In this document: piece by piece, positions 40,479 to 50,634 of the stretch
Numbering within the stretch: the stretch's first letter is position 1
Layout of the letters: every line of letters starts with the position of its first letter
Assembly: GCA_020629335.1 (NCBI GenBank)
Contig: JAHDDN010000001.1
Span: 1-64,000, forward strand
Source: Chitinophagales bacterium
GTDB taxonomy: Bacteria > Bacteroidota > Bacteroidia > Chitinophagales > UBA2359
DNA: 64,000 nt
Reading direction: 5' to 3'
Position numbers and translations under genes: made by a program
Notes under the pieces: model-generated
What the model was told of the DNA's origin: nothing
Databases searched by the model: none
What the model saw: the letters and a program-made list of their open reading frames with translations, nothing else

Positions 40479-42239
40479 ATGCAAAAACCACTTTACAAAG
40501 GAACTTTAACCATAGATAACAATACCTATGAAATAGAAAATCTATGTACAGGCTCAGGCGGTATCAATCCATCTTATAGCATAGAAAATAATTGCGGCTT
40601 TATCTATGCTAAAAAAGTAATCAATGGAGCTTTATTTTTTAGCCAAAGGGATGTCTATGATGTTCTATATCCTTACTTTCAAGATGATGAAAAGAAGTGT
40701 AATGATGTTAGTATAGATGTGTATAGAATTTGCGGTTCTGATTATAAATTGCTAGCAAGTGCAGTATTTGCATTTAAGGACATAGAAGATATTGAAACTG
40801 ATAACTGTCGTATAATTACAAAGCTAAGATGTGAAAGCAAAGAAAGCTGTTTAATAGAGAGCTGGAATGAAGTTTGTTCTTTTTATCACCTTCCTAAAAT
40901 ATCAACTCAAAATGAAAGCGATGGTGTAGAGCCGTTTAGTAGCGTGACAGGCACAAGCACTGATAATGTGAATACGTTCATACCTTTAATAAGCGTCAAT
41001 GGTTTTACCGATTACGAACAAAACACCCAGAATTATGTACCAATTATAAATGGTAATGTTACGACTCAATATCCTATTGGATGGTGGGTTCAAAATACTA
41101 GCACCTTTATAAATGAAAGCAATAATACGGCAACGGTTGAAACCAAGTATATAAGGGAATGCCTTACCCTTCCATTGGGACAAACACCTGTAACTGATGG
41201 GTGGATTTTGCTGGATGCAAACACAAATAAATATGTAAGGTGTCCTCAAGGTGGAGAATCTTTGCAAGACTTAAATCACACAAGGTCGCTTTGTGATTTA
41301 TTAGACTTTCTTATTTCTAAAGTTGATAAAATAGATTGCTTTGCTTCTCATTTTTTGAGTTGCGGAAATCCTACTGGTGTACGTCCTGATAATCCACAAT
41401 ATCAATACGCCTATGATAACTTTATTTGTATGACCATTGCAACTTTTAGCGATGTTCTTTTACCCAATACTACTAATGAAGCTACTGAGAAAGCATACAG
41501 GTTAACTCTAAAGCAAGTAATTGAAAACCTTACTAAAAACATTCCTGATACCTATTTCTTTTTAAGTGAGTATGAAGATGAAAATGGAGAAACTAAATGT
41601 TGTCTTCAATATGAGCATTTAACCTTTAACTCCTTAACTCAAAATGTAACCGACTTAACAGATTTTGATTTAGCCAAACAGTATGACTTTAACCAAAAAG
41701 AAATAAAATATCCTGTTACATTATTGCCTAAAGTTTTAGATATAAAAAGATATACAAATTACTCAGATTCTAAAGGCTTGGATTCATCACAAATCATTAG
41801 AAAAGATTGTACTGTTGATGATGTCGATGATTGCGAAATTGAGTTATTTACTAACTCTATAGGCGAAATTCAAGGGGGGAACTTTGAAGATAGAACAGGC
41901 TTTGTTTTAGTAAGTAATGTAAAGGATAATGAAGGTAACTTCTACATTAATAACAACAATGAAAGTTTAAGTTTTAGAAACCTACTATTGAACCTAAAAA
42001 CACATGATTATTTTGGTAGTTTTTGCATTGATGGTATTGAAGTGCAAACAAAAAACAAGATACACAGCATAACTTTAGAGAATAAAATATGCTTAAATAT
42101 TGATTGCTCGGATGGCAGCGGATGGGTTAATAAACTCATCAAATTTACTGATAAAGAAAATATATCTCTAGGATTGGTTCAAAGTGCTGAATTAAGATAT
42201 GGGTGTAAGGTAGATTTGACTTTATTGGTGACTTGTTAA
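40479..42239 (+). CDS. Large Cys-rich phage protein, probably structural (586 aa)
   Basis: Soluble protein with many Cys residues, similar in style to the neighbouring virion proteins (NLCTGSGGINPSYSIENNCG near the N-terminus, ending LRYGCKVDLTLLVTC). It has a helical middle (CDLLDFLISKVDKIDCFASHF) and no signal peptide. Being on + between the Fn3 protein and the tape-measure block is odd. It either moved with the endonuclease gene or was inverted. Possibly a tail-tip or baseplate component. Confidence 0.6.
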   Translation: MQKPLYKGTLTIDNNTYEIENLCTGSGGINPSYSIENNCGFIYAKKVINGALFFSQRDVYDVLYPYFQDDEKKCNDVSIDVYRICGSDYKLLASAVFAFKDIEDIETDNCRIITKLRCESKESCLIESWNEVCSFYHLPKISTQNESDGVEPFSSVTGTSTDNVNTFIPLISVNGFTDYEQNTQNYVPIINGNVTTQYPIGWWVQNTSTFINESNNTATVETKYIRECLTLPLGQTPVTDGWILLDANTNKYVRCPQGGESLQDLNHTRSLCDLLDFLISKVDKIDCFASHFLSCGNPTGVRPDNPQYQYAYDNFICMTIATFSDVLLPNTTNEATEKAYRLTLKQVIENLTKNIPDTYFFLSEYEDENGETKCCLQYEHLTFNSLTQNVTDLTDFDLAKQYDFNQKEIKYPVTLLPKVLDIKRYTNYSDSKGLDSSQIIRKDCTVDDVDDCEIELFTNSIGEIQGGNFEDRTGFVLVSNVKDNEGNFYINNNNESLSFRNLLLNLKTHDYFGSFCIDGIEVQTKNKIHSITLENKICLNIDCSDGSGWVNKLIKFTDKENISLGLVQSAELRYGCKVDLTLLVTC

Positions 42240-42596
42240 TCATTGCATCAAGTAATTTTCCGCCAAATCTGTTTTCTTGCTTCCATCTTCCAAAACTCTA
42301 CCCTTGCTAACTAAAGAAAGACTATCTGTAGTTAATAATTCAAATTTTATAAAAGTATTTTCAATAAAAAAAGTATCTGGTAATGAAATTGAATAGGCAC
42401 TTTCAATACCATTATCTGTTATAGATAGTTCATTTATTGTTATTATGTTCTGGTCTATTCCAACACCTTGCCAAACGCCCTCAATACTCTGAATAAAAGC
42501 TATTTCATTGTCTGTTAATCTGCTTTCTTGAATGCCTTCTTTCCCACACCCTGTTAAGGTAAAGCCAATAAGTAATGTTAATATAATCTTTTTCAT
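42240..42596 (-). CDS. Lipoprotein (118 aa)
   Basis: Signal peptide with lipobox TLTGCGKEG (Cys18). The mature domain of about 100 residues appears to be a beta barrel-like fold (VWQGVGIDQNIITINELSI), reminiscent of lipocalin-like or DUF-type lipoproteins. Converges exactly with the preceding + gene (stop codons abut). May act in superinfection exclusion; no direct evidence. Confidence 0.65.
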   Translation of the reverse strand: MKKIILTLLIGFTLTGCGKEGIQESRLTDNEIAFIQSIEGVWQGVGIDQNIITINELSITDNGIESAYSISLPDTFFIENTFIKFELLTTDSLSLVSKGRVLEDGSKKTDLAENYLMQ

Positions 42597-42660
42597 ATTC
42601 TAGATTTAAGTATAAACACATTCAAATCTACAATAAAAAATGCAAATTAGTTCAATGAAC

Positions 42661-45600
42661 CTAGTATCTTGATTCTTTAGGTACTCTCTTTAATACTGAT
42701 TTTTTACCGCCATTGTCGGTAGTTTCTAGCTCTAAAAATGTATTATCATTAATTGGAACAGTTGTTGTTTTTGTCTTTTCTTGCTCTACTCTTTTCGCTG
42801 TATTATCACTAATAGACTGCTGCAATTTATTAGACATTACAAGCTGTTCAACTACTGCATCAAAGCTAATTACTTGCATATTTTGTCCTGCTTGTAATGT
42901 CTTAGCTGGCAAAGTCGGTGCATCATTAGCAAAGCTTATTTGAGGTACATTTCCAACCTCTCTAATGGGTTGACTATTGGCAATGAGATTTAAATACTGC
43001 TGTTTAGATATGACAGTTGAATCTATACCCTCACGCTTCATATATTCCTTTGCAACATCAGGGAAAGCATCGTTATCATTATGTTGAATCGTATTGTATA
43101 TATCAAAGTTTTTAAGGTTGTTTTTAGCTGGTACAATCCTTTCAAATTCATCAAGCCAAATAGGTTCGACACCTCCCAAAACGGCTGGAATGGTATCAAT
43201 ACCTTTCTTAATACCTCTTTGTCTTTCTAGCTTATCAGTACCTTTATTAAAACCTCTATTTGTAGAACCTATATTCCCAATGGCTTTATTAAAGAGTGAT
43301 ATTAAAGCGGTTACCCCTGCTGCTGCTAAAATCAAAGTAATAGGGTCTTTTACTGTCCCTGCTAAGAAGTTAGCAACAGCTACACCTAGTTTTGCTGTTT
43401 GTGCAATTCGGTCTAATCGTCTTTGTCTTTCTTCTAATCGTTCTCTTTCTTCTAGTGCTTTTTCTCTAGCTGCTTGTTCATCTTCAATAGCTTTTTTAGT
43501 TGCATCTGATTCATTGGCTAAACCTGCAAGCTTTAATTCATTTTCTTGTTCAAGTCTGTTTTCTAATCTGTCAATTTCATTATCACTATCTTCAATACGT
43601 CTTTCAGCTTCTTGTATTTGTGCCTCTGTTTGTGCTTTGTATTGCTCAATAGCAAAGTTTGCAAGTTCACCTAAAACCTGCTTAACCTTATCTACATCAC
43701 CTTCATTAATCCCTACACTTATAAGAATAGCATCAAAAGCATCAGCAGCAGAATTAATTTCTTTTACCGATTCTTCCAATCCTTTTTTAGCTTCATCTGT
43801 TTGCGATTTTAGATTATTCTTTATAATCTCTAATTGTGCATCAGATAAGCCCAACGCTGCCTGTTGTGCTGCTGTAAGGTTGTCGTAATACTCTAGCTGT
43901 GCCTCTAATAATCTAACATTTTCCTCCTGTATTAATCGAGTCCTTTCCTTTTCTATTAAAACTTCATCGTCTATTAATTCACCTTTTTGAACTAAGTATT
44001 CTAATTGACCATCTATTCGAGAAACATTTAATTCGCTTTGCTGCTCAATAGATTGAAGTCCTGCTTCTGTTGTTAATCTTAAACTATCCTGCTCAATAGC
44101 TGTTCTTTCTGCTGCTAGTCTTGCATACTGTTCTGCATCAAATCCAGAAGGGTCTTCTAGCTGTGCATTGATAGCGTCTATTCTAGCTTGATTTAATGCT
44201 AACTGTCTTTCCGTTGCATCCTGAATCTGGCTAGCATTAAGTTCATCAATTCTTTGCTGCCTTTCAATATCTTCAAGCCCTAACTGAAACAACTTATCAA
44301 TAGAATCCCTTTTTATTTCCTGTCTAGCTAGTTCATAGAAGTTTTCTATTGCAAGGTTTGCTTGTGCTTGTTCTTCATCGAAAGTTACATTTTGCTGTAC
44401 GCTTATTGTATCGGCTTGCTCCTGTGTAATGTCTCCGCTACCTACTTGTGCATCTAAATTTAATCTAAGTGCTTCACGCCTTTTATTTATTAAAACCTCA
44501 ATTTCATCAAGTGCCTGTTGTTCTGCTATATCTGTCTGCTCAATAGCAAACTGCCTTTCCAATAAAATCCTATCTTCACCTGTTGCCCTGCTTATTTCAA
44601 TAGCTGTACTTTGCGCCCTTAATGTCTGTAATCTATCTTGTAAATCTTTCTCTATTTCTATAAGTGTATTACTAGAATCTTGTTCTTGCTTTTCAAAAGC
44701 TTCTAATTGCTTTAACCTTTCCTGCCTTCTCTTTTCTGCTGCCTTCTTCTGTTCTTCTGTAAGCTGTGCCTGTTTTTGCTTTTCCTCTTCAACGCTTTTG
44801 TTAGCTGCTGCCTGCTCAATTGCCTCAAGTGTCTCAAGCCTGTTTTGTGCTTCTGTAAGCTGCTGTTGTTGCTCTGTTGTATCAACGCCCAAAGGTGTAA
44901 GAATAGAGATGTCTTGTTCAAGTTCTGCTATTAAGGTTTTAAGATTTATAATTTCATTTGTAGCATCAATAGAATTTAGCTTTATATCTATTTCAGCATC
45001 AATATCTGCAAGTTCATTTAATAATTCATCCCTTTGTGCATCCGCTATATCAGTAGCTAAAAGCGTGTCTATCTCTATCTTTCTATTTTCAAGCTCCTGT
45101 ATCTCTCTAGCGTCTGTCTGTACAGCTAATTTCAAGGGATCATTTAGCGTGTTTTTTATTTCTGCTATTCTGCTTTCTACTTCTTTTAATCCTTCTGTAT
45201 CACCCCTTAATTCAAGGTTAACGGCTTGATTTCTTAAAGACAGTAATTCACGCTCTAATAATTCTGTAGCATTAAGCCCTTTTTCAAATTCTTTATTAAA
45301 AGCCTCACTTGCATTTTTACCAGCAACATCAAAAGCATTTTCAATATCATTTAAAGGGTTTAGTATTTCTGATATACTAAAATCACCAGAAAGTAAATCA
45401 CCAACACTAACACTTCTAAGCCTATTAAAGCTTTCCAAAATTGCGTTTATATTATTTCTGACAGTTGTTTTAAATCCGTCTATAAAAGCCGATGCCGAAA
45501 CTACAGAAGCCTCTATAATTCTAGGCAAATCTTCAACAGTCTGAAATAGTGTTTCAAAAGCTAAGAATGTTTGATTAATTGCATCCTGTAGAAATTCATA

Positions 45601-47457
45601 TCTTTCAATTACAGAAGCAATGCCACTAATAAGCCTTGAGAATAAATCTATTTGAAAGGAAATACCATTTATTAAAGCCTCGCCAATTGTTACTAATATT
45701 TCTGTCGCTGTACTTAATCCGTCCGTTCCTTCAGTAGCAATATCTAAGGCATCTGCTATTCTTGAAAAAGCATCATTAAGTCTTTGTATGATAGGCTGGA
45801 ATCTATCAGATGTAAAACCTGCCAAATCAACTAAAGCAGATAAGAAAACAGACTTAACAATTAAAGCCGTCTGCTCAAACTCCTTTTTACTTTCTCCCAA
45901 TAAATTAGCTATATCAATATTTGCCCTTGCAAGCCTTTCTTGTGCTGCTGCTGTACGCTCCTGTTCTGCAATAAACCTTTTCTGTTCATCTGTTAAATTC
46001 CTTGTTGCATCATCTATATCTTTCAAAGACTGTAAATAAGCTAGCCCAGCATCTTCACCAGCACCCCCAAACACATCCGCTATAATTGCACCTGTTTGTG
46101 TAGCTGTTAACTTCGTATCATTTAAACCCTCACTAATTAATTTTATAGCCTCTAAAGATTGACCGTTTTCAACTCTTAGCTGTATCTCATTAAATGCTTC
46201 ATCGCCTAAAGCTTTCAAAGCGTCTTGTGTAGGCTTTGTAAACTCTCTTAGTCTAATAGTAGCCTCCTTAACTGCATCAATACCCTTATCGCTAAACAAG
46301 CCTTGTTGTGTGCTTGATATAAGGATGTTGTTAAAGTCCTCAAATGTGCCTCCTGCCTCTCTAATAAAAGTTGGGTATTCCCTTAATGAATCTAAGTATT
46401 CACCATTTGCATTAGCACCATTTTTTAAACCATCTTCAATATTTTCAAGTGCATCAGTAAAACTTATTTCCAACTGATTAGATGTAGCATTTGCAGCCTC
46501 TAATATTGCTAGTTGGTCTTCTCCGTAAGTATTCGCTAAAGCCTGTACGCTTGCTGTTGTTTCGTCTAAAGCTGTTTCACTTAATCCAGTAAGTTGTGAT
46601 ACTTGATTTCTAAAGTTTCTTGTTTCGTCTACTGCTGTAGATAATGCAGAAGTGTAAGAAAGTATTTGTTGAACTATTTCAAGTGCTATAAACGCTTTAA
46701 AAGCACCTTGTAAGAATTGAACACCTTTCCCCAATCTGCCGAAACCATCATTTGCTTTATCGGCTGCACTAGGCATTTGTTCTAAATTTCCCCTTACTTC
46801 AGTTATTCGATTATTAATTAGATTAAGACCATCATCAAAACCGTTATCTAAACTACCACCACTAAATTCAAAGTCTCTCTTAGCTTTGTTTAAATCTTCA
46901 TACGCCTTTTCTAAATCCCTTAATTCAGTTTCATAATCATCACTAACATTTGACAATCTTCTTATATTAGCTACTAATGCCTCATTGATTGTTTCAGCTC
47001 TTTTAGCGTCATCTGCTGCATTTCTATAAGCATTAGATAAGTTATTGCCAAAATCTGAAACATTAGAACTATTTATTTTTTGAACATCAGCCAAAGAATT
47101 TAAAGCCGTTTCCACCCTTTTAATTTCCCTTGTAACTTCTGTTAAATCCTTACCTTCTGCTATATACTTTTCTAGCTGCTTATTAAGGTCTTTTTGTATA
47201 GCTGATAATTGTGTTTCTGCTTTTCCTAAATCCTTAACATTTGTAGTTATTCTGCTAATATTTCTACCTACTCGATCAAAGTTTGTTGAGGACTTAACGA
47301 TAGCATCAGCAGACTTAGCAGCATTATCAAAACCTTTTATTAATGTTTCTGCTACTTCGGAAGCCTCCTTATCTGTTTTTTCTAAGATAGGCAAAAGTCT
47401 TCTTAGCTTTTCTTCTACACCTTCAAAGCTTATATTAAATCTGTAGTTGTTGTCCAT
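42661..47457 (-). CDS. Tail tape measure protein (1598 aa)
   Basis: Very long, mostly alpha-helical, Gln/Glu/Ala-rich coiled-coil protein. Hydrophobic segments lie near 250-270 and 1395-1430 (KLGVAVANFLAGTVKDPITLILAAAGVTALISL). The region around 270-520 (FRNQVSQLTGLSETALDETTASV, then GEDAGLAYLQSL) matches the TP901-type tape-measure core. Placement directly after the frameshifted chaperone is the classical order. The length suggests a long flexible tail. Confidence 0.9.
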   Translation of the reverse strand: MDNNYRFNISFEGVEEKLRRLLPILEKTDKEASEVAETLIKGFDNAAKSADAIVKSSTNFDRVGRNISRITTNVKDLGKAETQLSAIQKDLNKQLEKYIAEGKDLTEVTREIKRVETALNSLADVQKINSSNVSDFGNNLSNAYRNAADDAKRAETINEALVANIRRLSNVSDDYETELRDLEKAYEDLNKAKRDFEFSGGSLDNGFDDGLNLINNRITEVRGNLEQMPSAADKANDGFGRLGKGVQFLQGAFKAFIALEIVQQILSYTSALSTAVDETRNFRNQVSQLTGLSETALDETTASVQALANTYGEDQLAILEAANATSNQLEISFTDALENIEDGLKNGANANGEYLDSLREYPTFIREAGGTFEDFNNILISSTQQGLFSDKGIDAVKEATIRLREFTKPTQDALKALGDEAFNEIQLRVENGQSLEAIKLISEGLNDTKLTATQTGAIIADVFGGAGEDAGLAYLQSLKDIDDATRNLTDEQKRFIAEQERTAAAQERLARANIDIANLLGESKKEFEQTALIVKSVFLSALVDLAGFTSDRFQPIIQRLNDAFSRIADALDIATEGTDGLSTATEILVTIGEALINGISFQIDLFSRLISGIASVIERYEFLQDAINQTFLAFETLFQTVEDLPRIIEASVVSASAFIDGFKTTVRNNINAILESFNRLRSVSVGDLLSGDFSISEILNPLNDIENAFDVAGKNASEAFNKEFEKGLNATELLERELLSLRNQAVNLELRGDTEGLKEVESRIAEIKNTLNDPLKLAVQTDAREIQELENRKIEIDTLLATDIADAQRDELLNELADIDAEIDIKLNSIDATNEIINLKTLIAELEQDISILTPLGVDTTEQQQQLTEAQNRLETLEAIEQAAANKSVEEEKQKQAQLTEEQKKAAEKRRQERLKQLEAFEKQEQDSSNTLIEIEKDLQDRLQTLRAQSTAIEISRATGEDRILLERQFAIEQTDIAEQQALDEIEVLINKRREALRLNLDAQVGSGDITQEQADTISVQQNVTFDEEQAQANLAIENFYELARQEIKRDSIDKLFQLGLEDIERQQRIDELNASQIQDATERQLALNQARIDAINAQLEDPSGFDAEQYARLAAERTAIEQDSLRLTTEAGLQSIEQQSELNVSRIDGQLEYLVQKGELIDDEVLIEKERTRLIQEENVRLLEAQLEYYDNLTAAQQAALGLSDAQLEIIKNNLKSQTDEAKKGLEESVKEINSAADAFDAILISVGINEGDVDKVKQVLGELANFAIEQYKAQTEAQIQEAERRIEDSDNEIDRLENRLEQENELKLAGLANESDATKKAIEDEQAAREKALEERERLEERQRRLDRIAQTAKLGVAVANFLAGTVKDPITLILAAAGVTALISLFNKAIGNIGSTNRGFNKGTDKLERQRGIKKGIDTIPAVLGGVEPIWLDEFERIVPAKNNLKNFDIYNTIQHNDNDAFPDVAKEYMKREGIDSTVISKQQYLNLIANSQPIREVGNVPQISFANDAPTLPAKTLQAGQNMQVISFDAVVEQLVMSNKLQQSISDNTAKRVEQEKTKTTTVPINDNTFLELETTDNGGKKSVLKRVPKESRY

Positions 47458-47504
47458 TTTCGCAAAAATAGACGGGGGCGGGTATTAAGTAACGGGCATT
47501 AAAA

Positions 47505-47535
47505 AACCCCACAAAACACAAAGTTTTGCAGGGCT
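47505..47535 (-). terminator. Terminator-like hairpin between chaperone and tape-measure genes
   Basis: Read on -, CCCTGCAAAAC pairs with GTTTTGTGGGG (with G-T pairs), followed by T6. Might attenuate transcription into the tape-measure gene. Confidence 0.6.
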
Positions 47536-47563
47536 ATAAAACCACAGTATATAGAAAAAAGAA

Positions 47564-48399
47564 TTAAGTTTTGTTTATATCATTTTGTTTTTTGTGCATT
47601 TCCAAGTTTCGTATCTGAACTAGTCTAAAAAATTCCTTCCAGTCCATCGCCCAAGCTTCATTTAAAGAAACATTGGGAGCGTATTTAGTATAAGATTCAA
47701 CTAAGTTAATATAATAGACTTCTATTTCTTCTAAAGAAGCTAATAAGCGATAAGGCTGCTTTTCTTTTTGCTCTGTTTGATTCTTTAATTTTGCTATTTG
47801 ATTTCTTGTATTGGATTCATTGAATAAATCCGAAAACTTTGCAGTTGCCTCGTTGGCAATGCCTCTAGTATAACATCGGAAAAAATTTGAAAAAAAAAAT
47901 TATTGAAGTTTTTAGAAGTACTGTTATCATCAAAGTATTTTATCTTATCATAAAACATCATTTCATTAAAATTACTTTCATCCTCTCCTTTCTTATTTAT
48001 AAAAAGCATGGCAACCCTTCTATAAATATACATTTCCTCTGTTATCTCTCTATTATGATAAGTTTCACCAATTCCATACACACAGTTCATTAATTCAACA
48101 ATAGCACCTATTGATATTGCAACTCCTGAATCAGATTTTAAAATAGCTTTTAGTTTAGCAACCAATCTATTAAAAAACAAAACAAAATCATTACCACATT
48201 GATAGGCTTTTTGCTGCTTTTCTAAGTACATCTTACGTCTAGTCGATAGGCTAATAGTTGTATAAAACTGCTGACCTCCTAATTCAAACTCAAAGCCGTC
48301 TAAGCTTTTAGGTAAAAACCCATCTGGACTGCCTTTAAATCCTGCAAGCCTCTTTAATATTTCTTGACAAGGATTAATTTCTTTTTTCAATTCTGTCAT
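47564..48399 (-). CDS. Tail assembly chaperone, -1 frameshift product (278 aa, GT-like)
   Basis: A -1 shift on the T10 run (T-TTT-TTT heptamer available, codons AAT-TTT-TTT-TTT) moves ribosomes into a frame that stays open to a TAA at 47564-47566. This adds about 108 residues, including YRLLASLEEIEVYY and NEAWAMDWKEFFRLVQI. That frame has no start of its own in a suitable place and otherwise leaves a 330-base gap. This matches the G/GT arrangement of long-tailed phages. Confidence 0.75.
47794..48399 (-). CDS. Tail assembly chaperone, zero-frame product (201 aa, G-like)
   Basis: Encoded directly upstream of the tape-measure gene. Helical protein starting MTELKKEINPCQEILKRLAGF, with YHNREITEEMYIYRR in the middle. 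It contains a ten-T slippery run (plus-strand A-run 47890-47899) near its 3' end. By analogy with lambda G/GT it binds the tape measure during tail assembly. Start overlaps the upstream membrane gene by 26 bases. Confidence 0.7.
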   Translation of the reverse strand: MTELKKEINPCQEILKRLAGFKGSPDGFLPKSLDGFEFELGGQQFYTTISLSTRRKMYLEKQQKAYQCGNDFVLFFNRLVAKLKAILKSDSGVAISIGAIVELMNCVYGIGETYHNREITEEMYIYRRVAMLFINKKGEDESNFNEMMFYDKIKYFDDNSTSKNFNNFFFQIFSDVILEALPTRQLQSFRIYSMNPIQEIK

Positions 48400-48856
48400 A
48401 TACGTGTTTAGTTGTTTCTGTTATAAATATTTGTAAGATTAAATAGGGTAGGATTAAGTATAGGGATTGTGTTGTAAAAGCAATTACCATCAAAAACACT
48501 ATAGAAGTTAAAGGGATAACTTTGTCAATTCCTACAAATACATCTATTAAAAAATAGATGAAATACATTAATGATAAAAATATAAAGCTTACTAAATTGC
48601 CATAAACAAAAGCTGACAAAATCAAGAACAGATGAACACTAAAGCAAAGTGTACATTCTGTAATCTTATCAGTAAATGTATTTTCTTTGATAAGCTTTGA
48701 TTTATACTTATAAATAAATCCAAAATACTCCGATTTTGGTAAAATCTTAGTAAATATTATTGCTGCAAAACTGCAAAAAAGTAGTAATTCAAAAATATAA
48801 TTATAGTGTTGCATTATCATTTTTTTTATTTTAACAACAGGCATTACAGTCACCAT
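48374..48856 (-). CDS. Multi-pass membrane protein (160 aa)
   Basis: Three to four transmembrane helices (around 18-36, 72-90, 95-115, 120-145). A CTLCFS motif precedes the second, reminiscent of DUF1360-type small membrane proteins. Odd between neck and tail genes; it overlaps the tail chaperone start. Function unknown, possibly host-envelope modulation. Confidence 0.55.
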   Translation of the reverse strand: MVTVMPVVKIKKMIMQHYNYIFELLLFCSFAAIIFTKILPKSEYFGFIYKYKSKLIKENTFTDKITECTLCFSVHLFLILSAFVYGNLVSFIFLSLMYFIYFLIDVFVGIDKVIPLTSIVFLMVIAFTTQSLYLILPYLILQIFITETTKHVYDRIEKRN

Positions 48857-49541
48857 CTGCTGAATCTGAAAAGTCTGGTTTTGTAACCGAGCCGTAACAA
48901 ATTTGATAAGAAACCTCTAAGTCAATAGAAAAGTATTCATAAGGATTAGTAGCTAAGTATGTTGAATTAATACCTGTATAGTTTCTTAACACAGTCCTGT
49001 CATTATGCAAAGGTTTTCCAATAATCTTTACAGATATATCTTTCATATCATAACCTTTTTGACCACAACATAAATCCTCTACTGTGCTGGAATCAAGATT
49101 AAATTTTCGTATTGGTAGCTTTTGCTGTAGATAAGGATAAATGTCTTTAAAAACGCTCACACAAGGTTCTAAATTCAACTTACACTTATCAAGCCACACT
49201 ATTAATCTAATAGTATCAATACATCTTTCTATACCACCACCAAACTTAGATAATGTGAAGTCTGACTTTGTGTGTTCAAAGAATAATAATCCAGATTTAT
49301 TTTTTAGTTTAAACCAAGTAGCTGTATTTTTAGCAGCCTCACAATCTTTTTCACAACAATCCACCGTAACAGGGTAAGTTTTTCCATCCTTCCAAGGTTG
49401 TGCATAAGCTATGCCGCCAATAAAGAAATTAGCACCAAAAAAGGTGAGTTCTTGAGACGTGTTTATTGTGGTATTTTGCCCCTGAATGGTAACAGCATCA
49501 TTAAGGTTATATAATACTGTTTTGACTATTGCGTCAATCAT
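48831..49541 (-). CDS. Putative head-tail joining / tail completion protein (236 aa)
   Basis: Located between a gp10-like gene and the tail chaperone, where tail-completion or tail-terminator proteins usually lie. Beta-rich, with Cys clusters (TVDCCEKDCEAAK, ending DGDCNACC). No signal peptide. Role assigned by position only. Confidence 0.55.
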   Translation of the reverse strand: MIDAIVKTVLYNLNDAVTIQGQNTTINTSQELTFFGANFFIGGIAYAQPWKDGKTYPVTVDCCEKDCEAAKNTATWFKLKNKSGLLFFEHTKSDFTLSKFGGGIERCIDTIRLIVWLDKCKLNLEPCVSVFKDIYPYLQQKLPIRKFNLDSSTVEDLCCGQKGYDMKDISVKIIGKPLHNDRTVLRNYTGINSTYLATNPYEYFSIDLEVSYQICYGSVTKPDFSDSADGDCNACC

Positions 49542-49554
49542 ATACTGTGTTGTT

Positions 49555-50178
49555 TTATAAAATAGGCTCTAAATCTAAGTTCCATCTATCTACCAGCCTA
49601 TTAAAAATATTGTTTACTGCTTGAATCACTAAAGCCCTTTCAGAATCGGATGGCTCTACAATGTTGGTATTGTATAAAAAGCCTAGTTTAGTCAATCGCT
49701 TTTCAATATCTGCATTAGTAGCAGCTACTAATATTTCATATTTGAATTTATTTACTTTTCTAAACACTATATCAATGTTGTTCCACATTGAAGCCGCATC
49801 TGGATAGCTAAAAGATAAATCTACTATATCAGTTTGTAGCCTGTTTAACTCTCTAAGTTCTTTATATCCACCTTCTACAAAAACGGTACTGTTTCCGTTT
49901 GATGCAGCATTGAAAAAAGAATCTCTTACAAAATCATCTTTATCAAAAGTTGCAGGAGTAGTTGAGTATTGACCGCCCCCTAATAACTTACCATCTTTAT
50001 CTTTCCCCTCTCTTTGAATCCTATCTTGAACTAATGCTTTTATATTTAAAGCACTAATAACAGCAGCATCTTCAGTCTGTTTTTGTATCTCACTTCCTAA
50101 AACATCTAATTCAGATAAAAAACCTTTGATGTTTTCAATAAGCTTTGAGACTGTCCTTTCCATAGTTAGTTGGTGCAA
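49555..50178 (-). CDS. HK97-gp10-like / virion morphogenesis-type neck protein (207 aa)
   Basis: An N-terminal helix (SKLIENIKGFLSELDVLGSEI), a second helix with ALNIKALVQDRIQREGKD, then a loop GGGQYSTTPATFDK and strand-rich part typical of gp10-like neck proteins that contain QY-S-x-x-T motifs. Sits at the right position in the neck block. Moderate confidence. Confidence 0.6.
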   Translation of the reverse strand: MHQLTMERTVSKLIENIKGFLSELDVLGSEIQKQTEDAAVISALNIKALVQDRIQREGKDKDGKLLGGGQYSTTPATFDKDDFVRDSFFNAASNGNSTVFVEGGYKELRELNRLQTDIVDLSFSYPDAASMWNNIDIVFRKVNKFKYEILVAATNADIEKRLTKLGFLYNTNIVEPSDSERALVIQAVNNIFNRLVDRWNLDLEPIL

Positions 50179-50320
50179 ACTTATTAGGATGGGTGTTTTT
50201 TAGGTGGGGTATTAAAAAAACGACCCTTTTATAAAAATTTATTCCATTGATTTACAGTGAGTTATGAAAAAAGCATAAAAAAACTTTCTAAAAAGTTACT
50301 TTTATAAGTGACTTTTATAG

Positions 50321-50328
50321 TATCTTTG
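50321..50328 (+). promoter_or_regulatory. -7 promoter element TATCTTTG for the small + strand island
   Basis: Exact TAnnTTTG box 43 bases before the first ATG of the island. Upstream are two related words, GTTACTTTTATA and GTGACTTTTATA, 16 bases apart, perhaps an activator or -33 region. Confidence 0.65.
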
Positions 50329-50370
50329 AGTCTAAATAGTACAAACACAAACAATTAAATACTTTTAGAT

Positions 50371-50580
50371 ATGAACAATCAAATTAAAAAAGAAAATTGG
50401 GAAAAAAATACTCAAATGCTAATAGGTGCTAAAGTAAAATTGATAAATACTAATCATATTGCAGTTTATTCGGTAGATGAAAAAATTAAAAACGTAATTC
50501 TAAATAAATTTGAAAAGTTAAATATCTCGTTTTTAAAGACGAAAGATAACAATAGAATGATTTTTAAATTAAATAAATAA
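50371..50580 (+). CDS. Hypothetical protein (69 aa)
   Basis: First gene of a short + strand island; basic alpha/beta protein. It shares its upstream word ACTTTTAGATATG with the next gene, suggesting a common translation-start context. Unrecognised. Confidence 0.6.
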   Translation: MNNQIKKENWEKNTQMLIGAKVKLINTNHIAVYSVDEKIKNVILNKFEKLNISFLKTKDNNRMIFKLNK

Positions 50581-50634
50581 TAAAGGAAAACAACAACACA
50601 ACACTTTTTAATAACCTTTTTAATACTTTTAGAT

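Noticed and set aside
42661..47457. Antisense + frames of 264 and 266 residues under the tape measure
   Set aside because: Low-complexity Ser/Cys/Leu composition is the reverse complement of a Gln/Glu/Ala coiled coil; no promoter or start signal.
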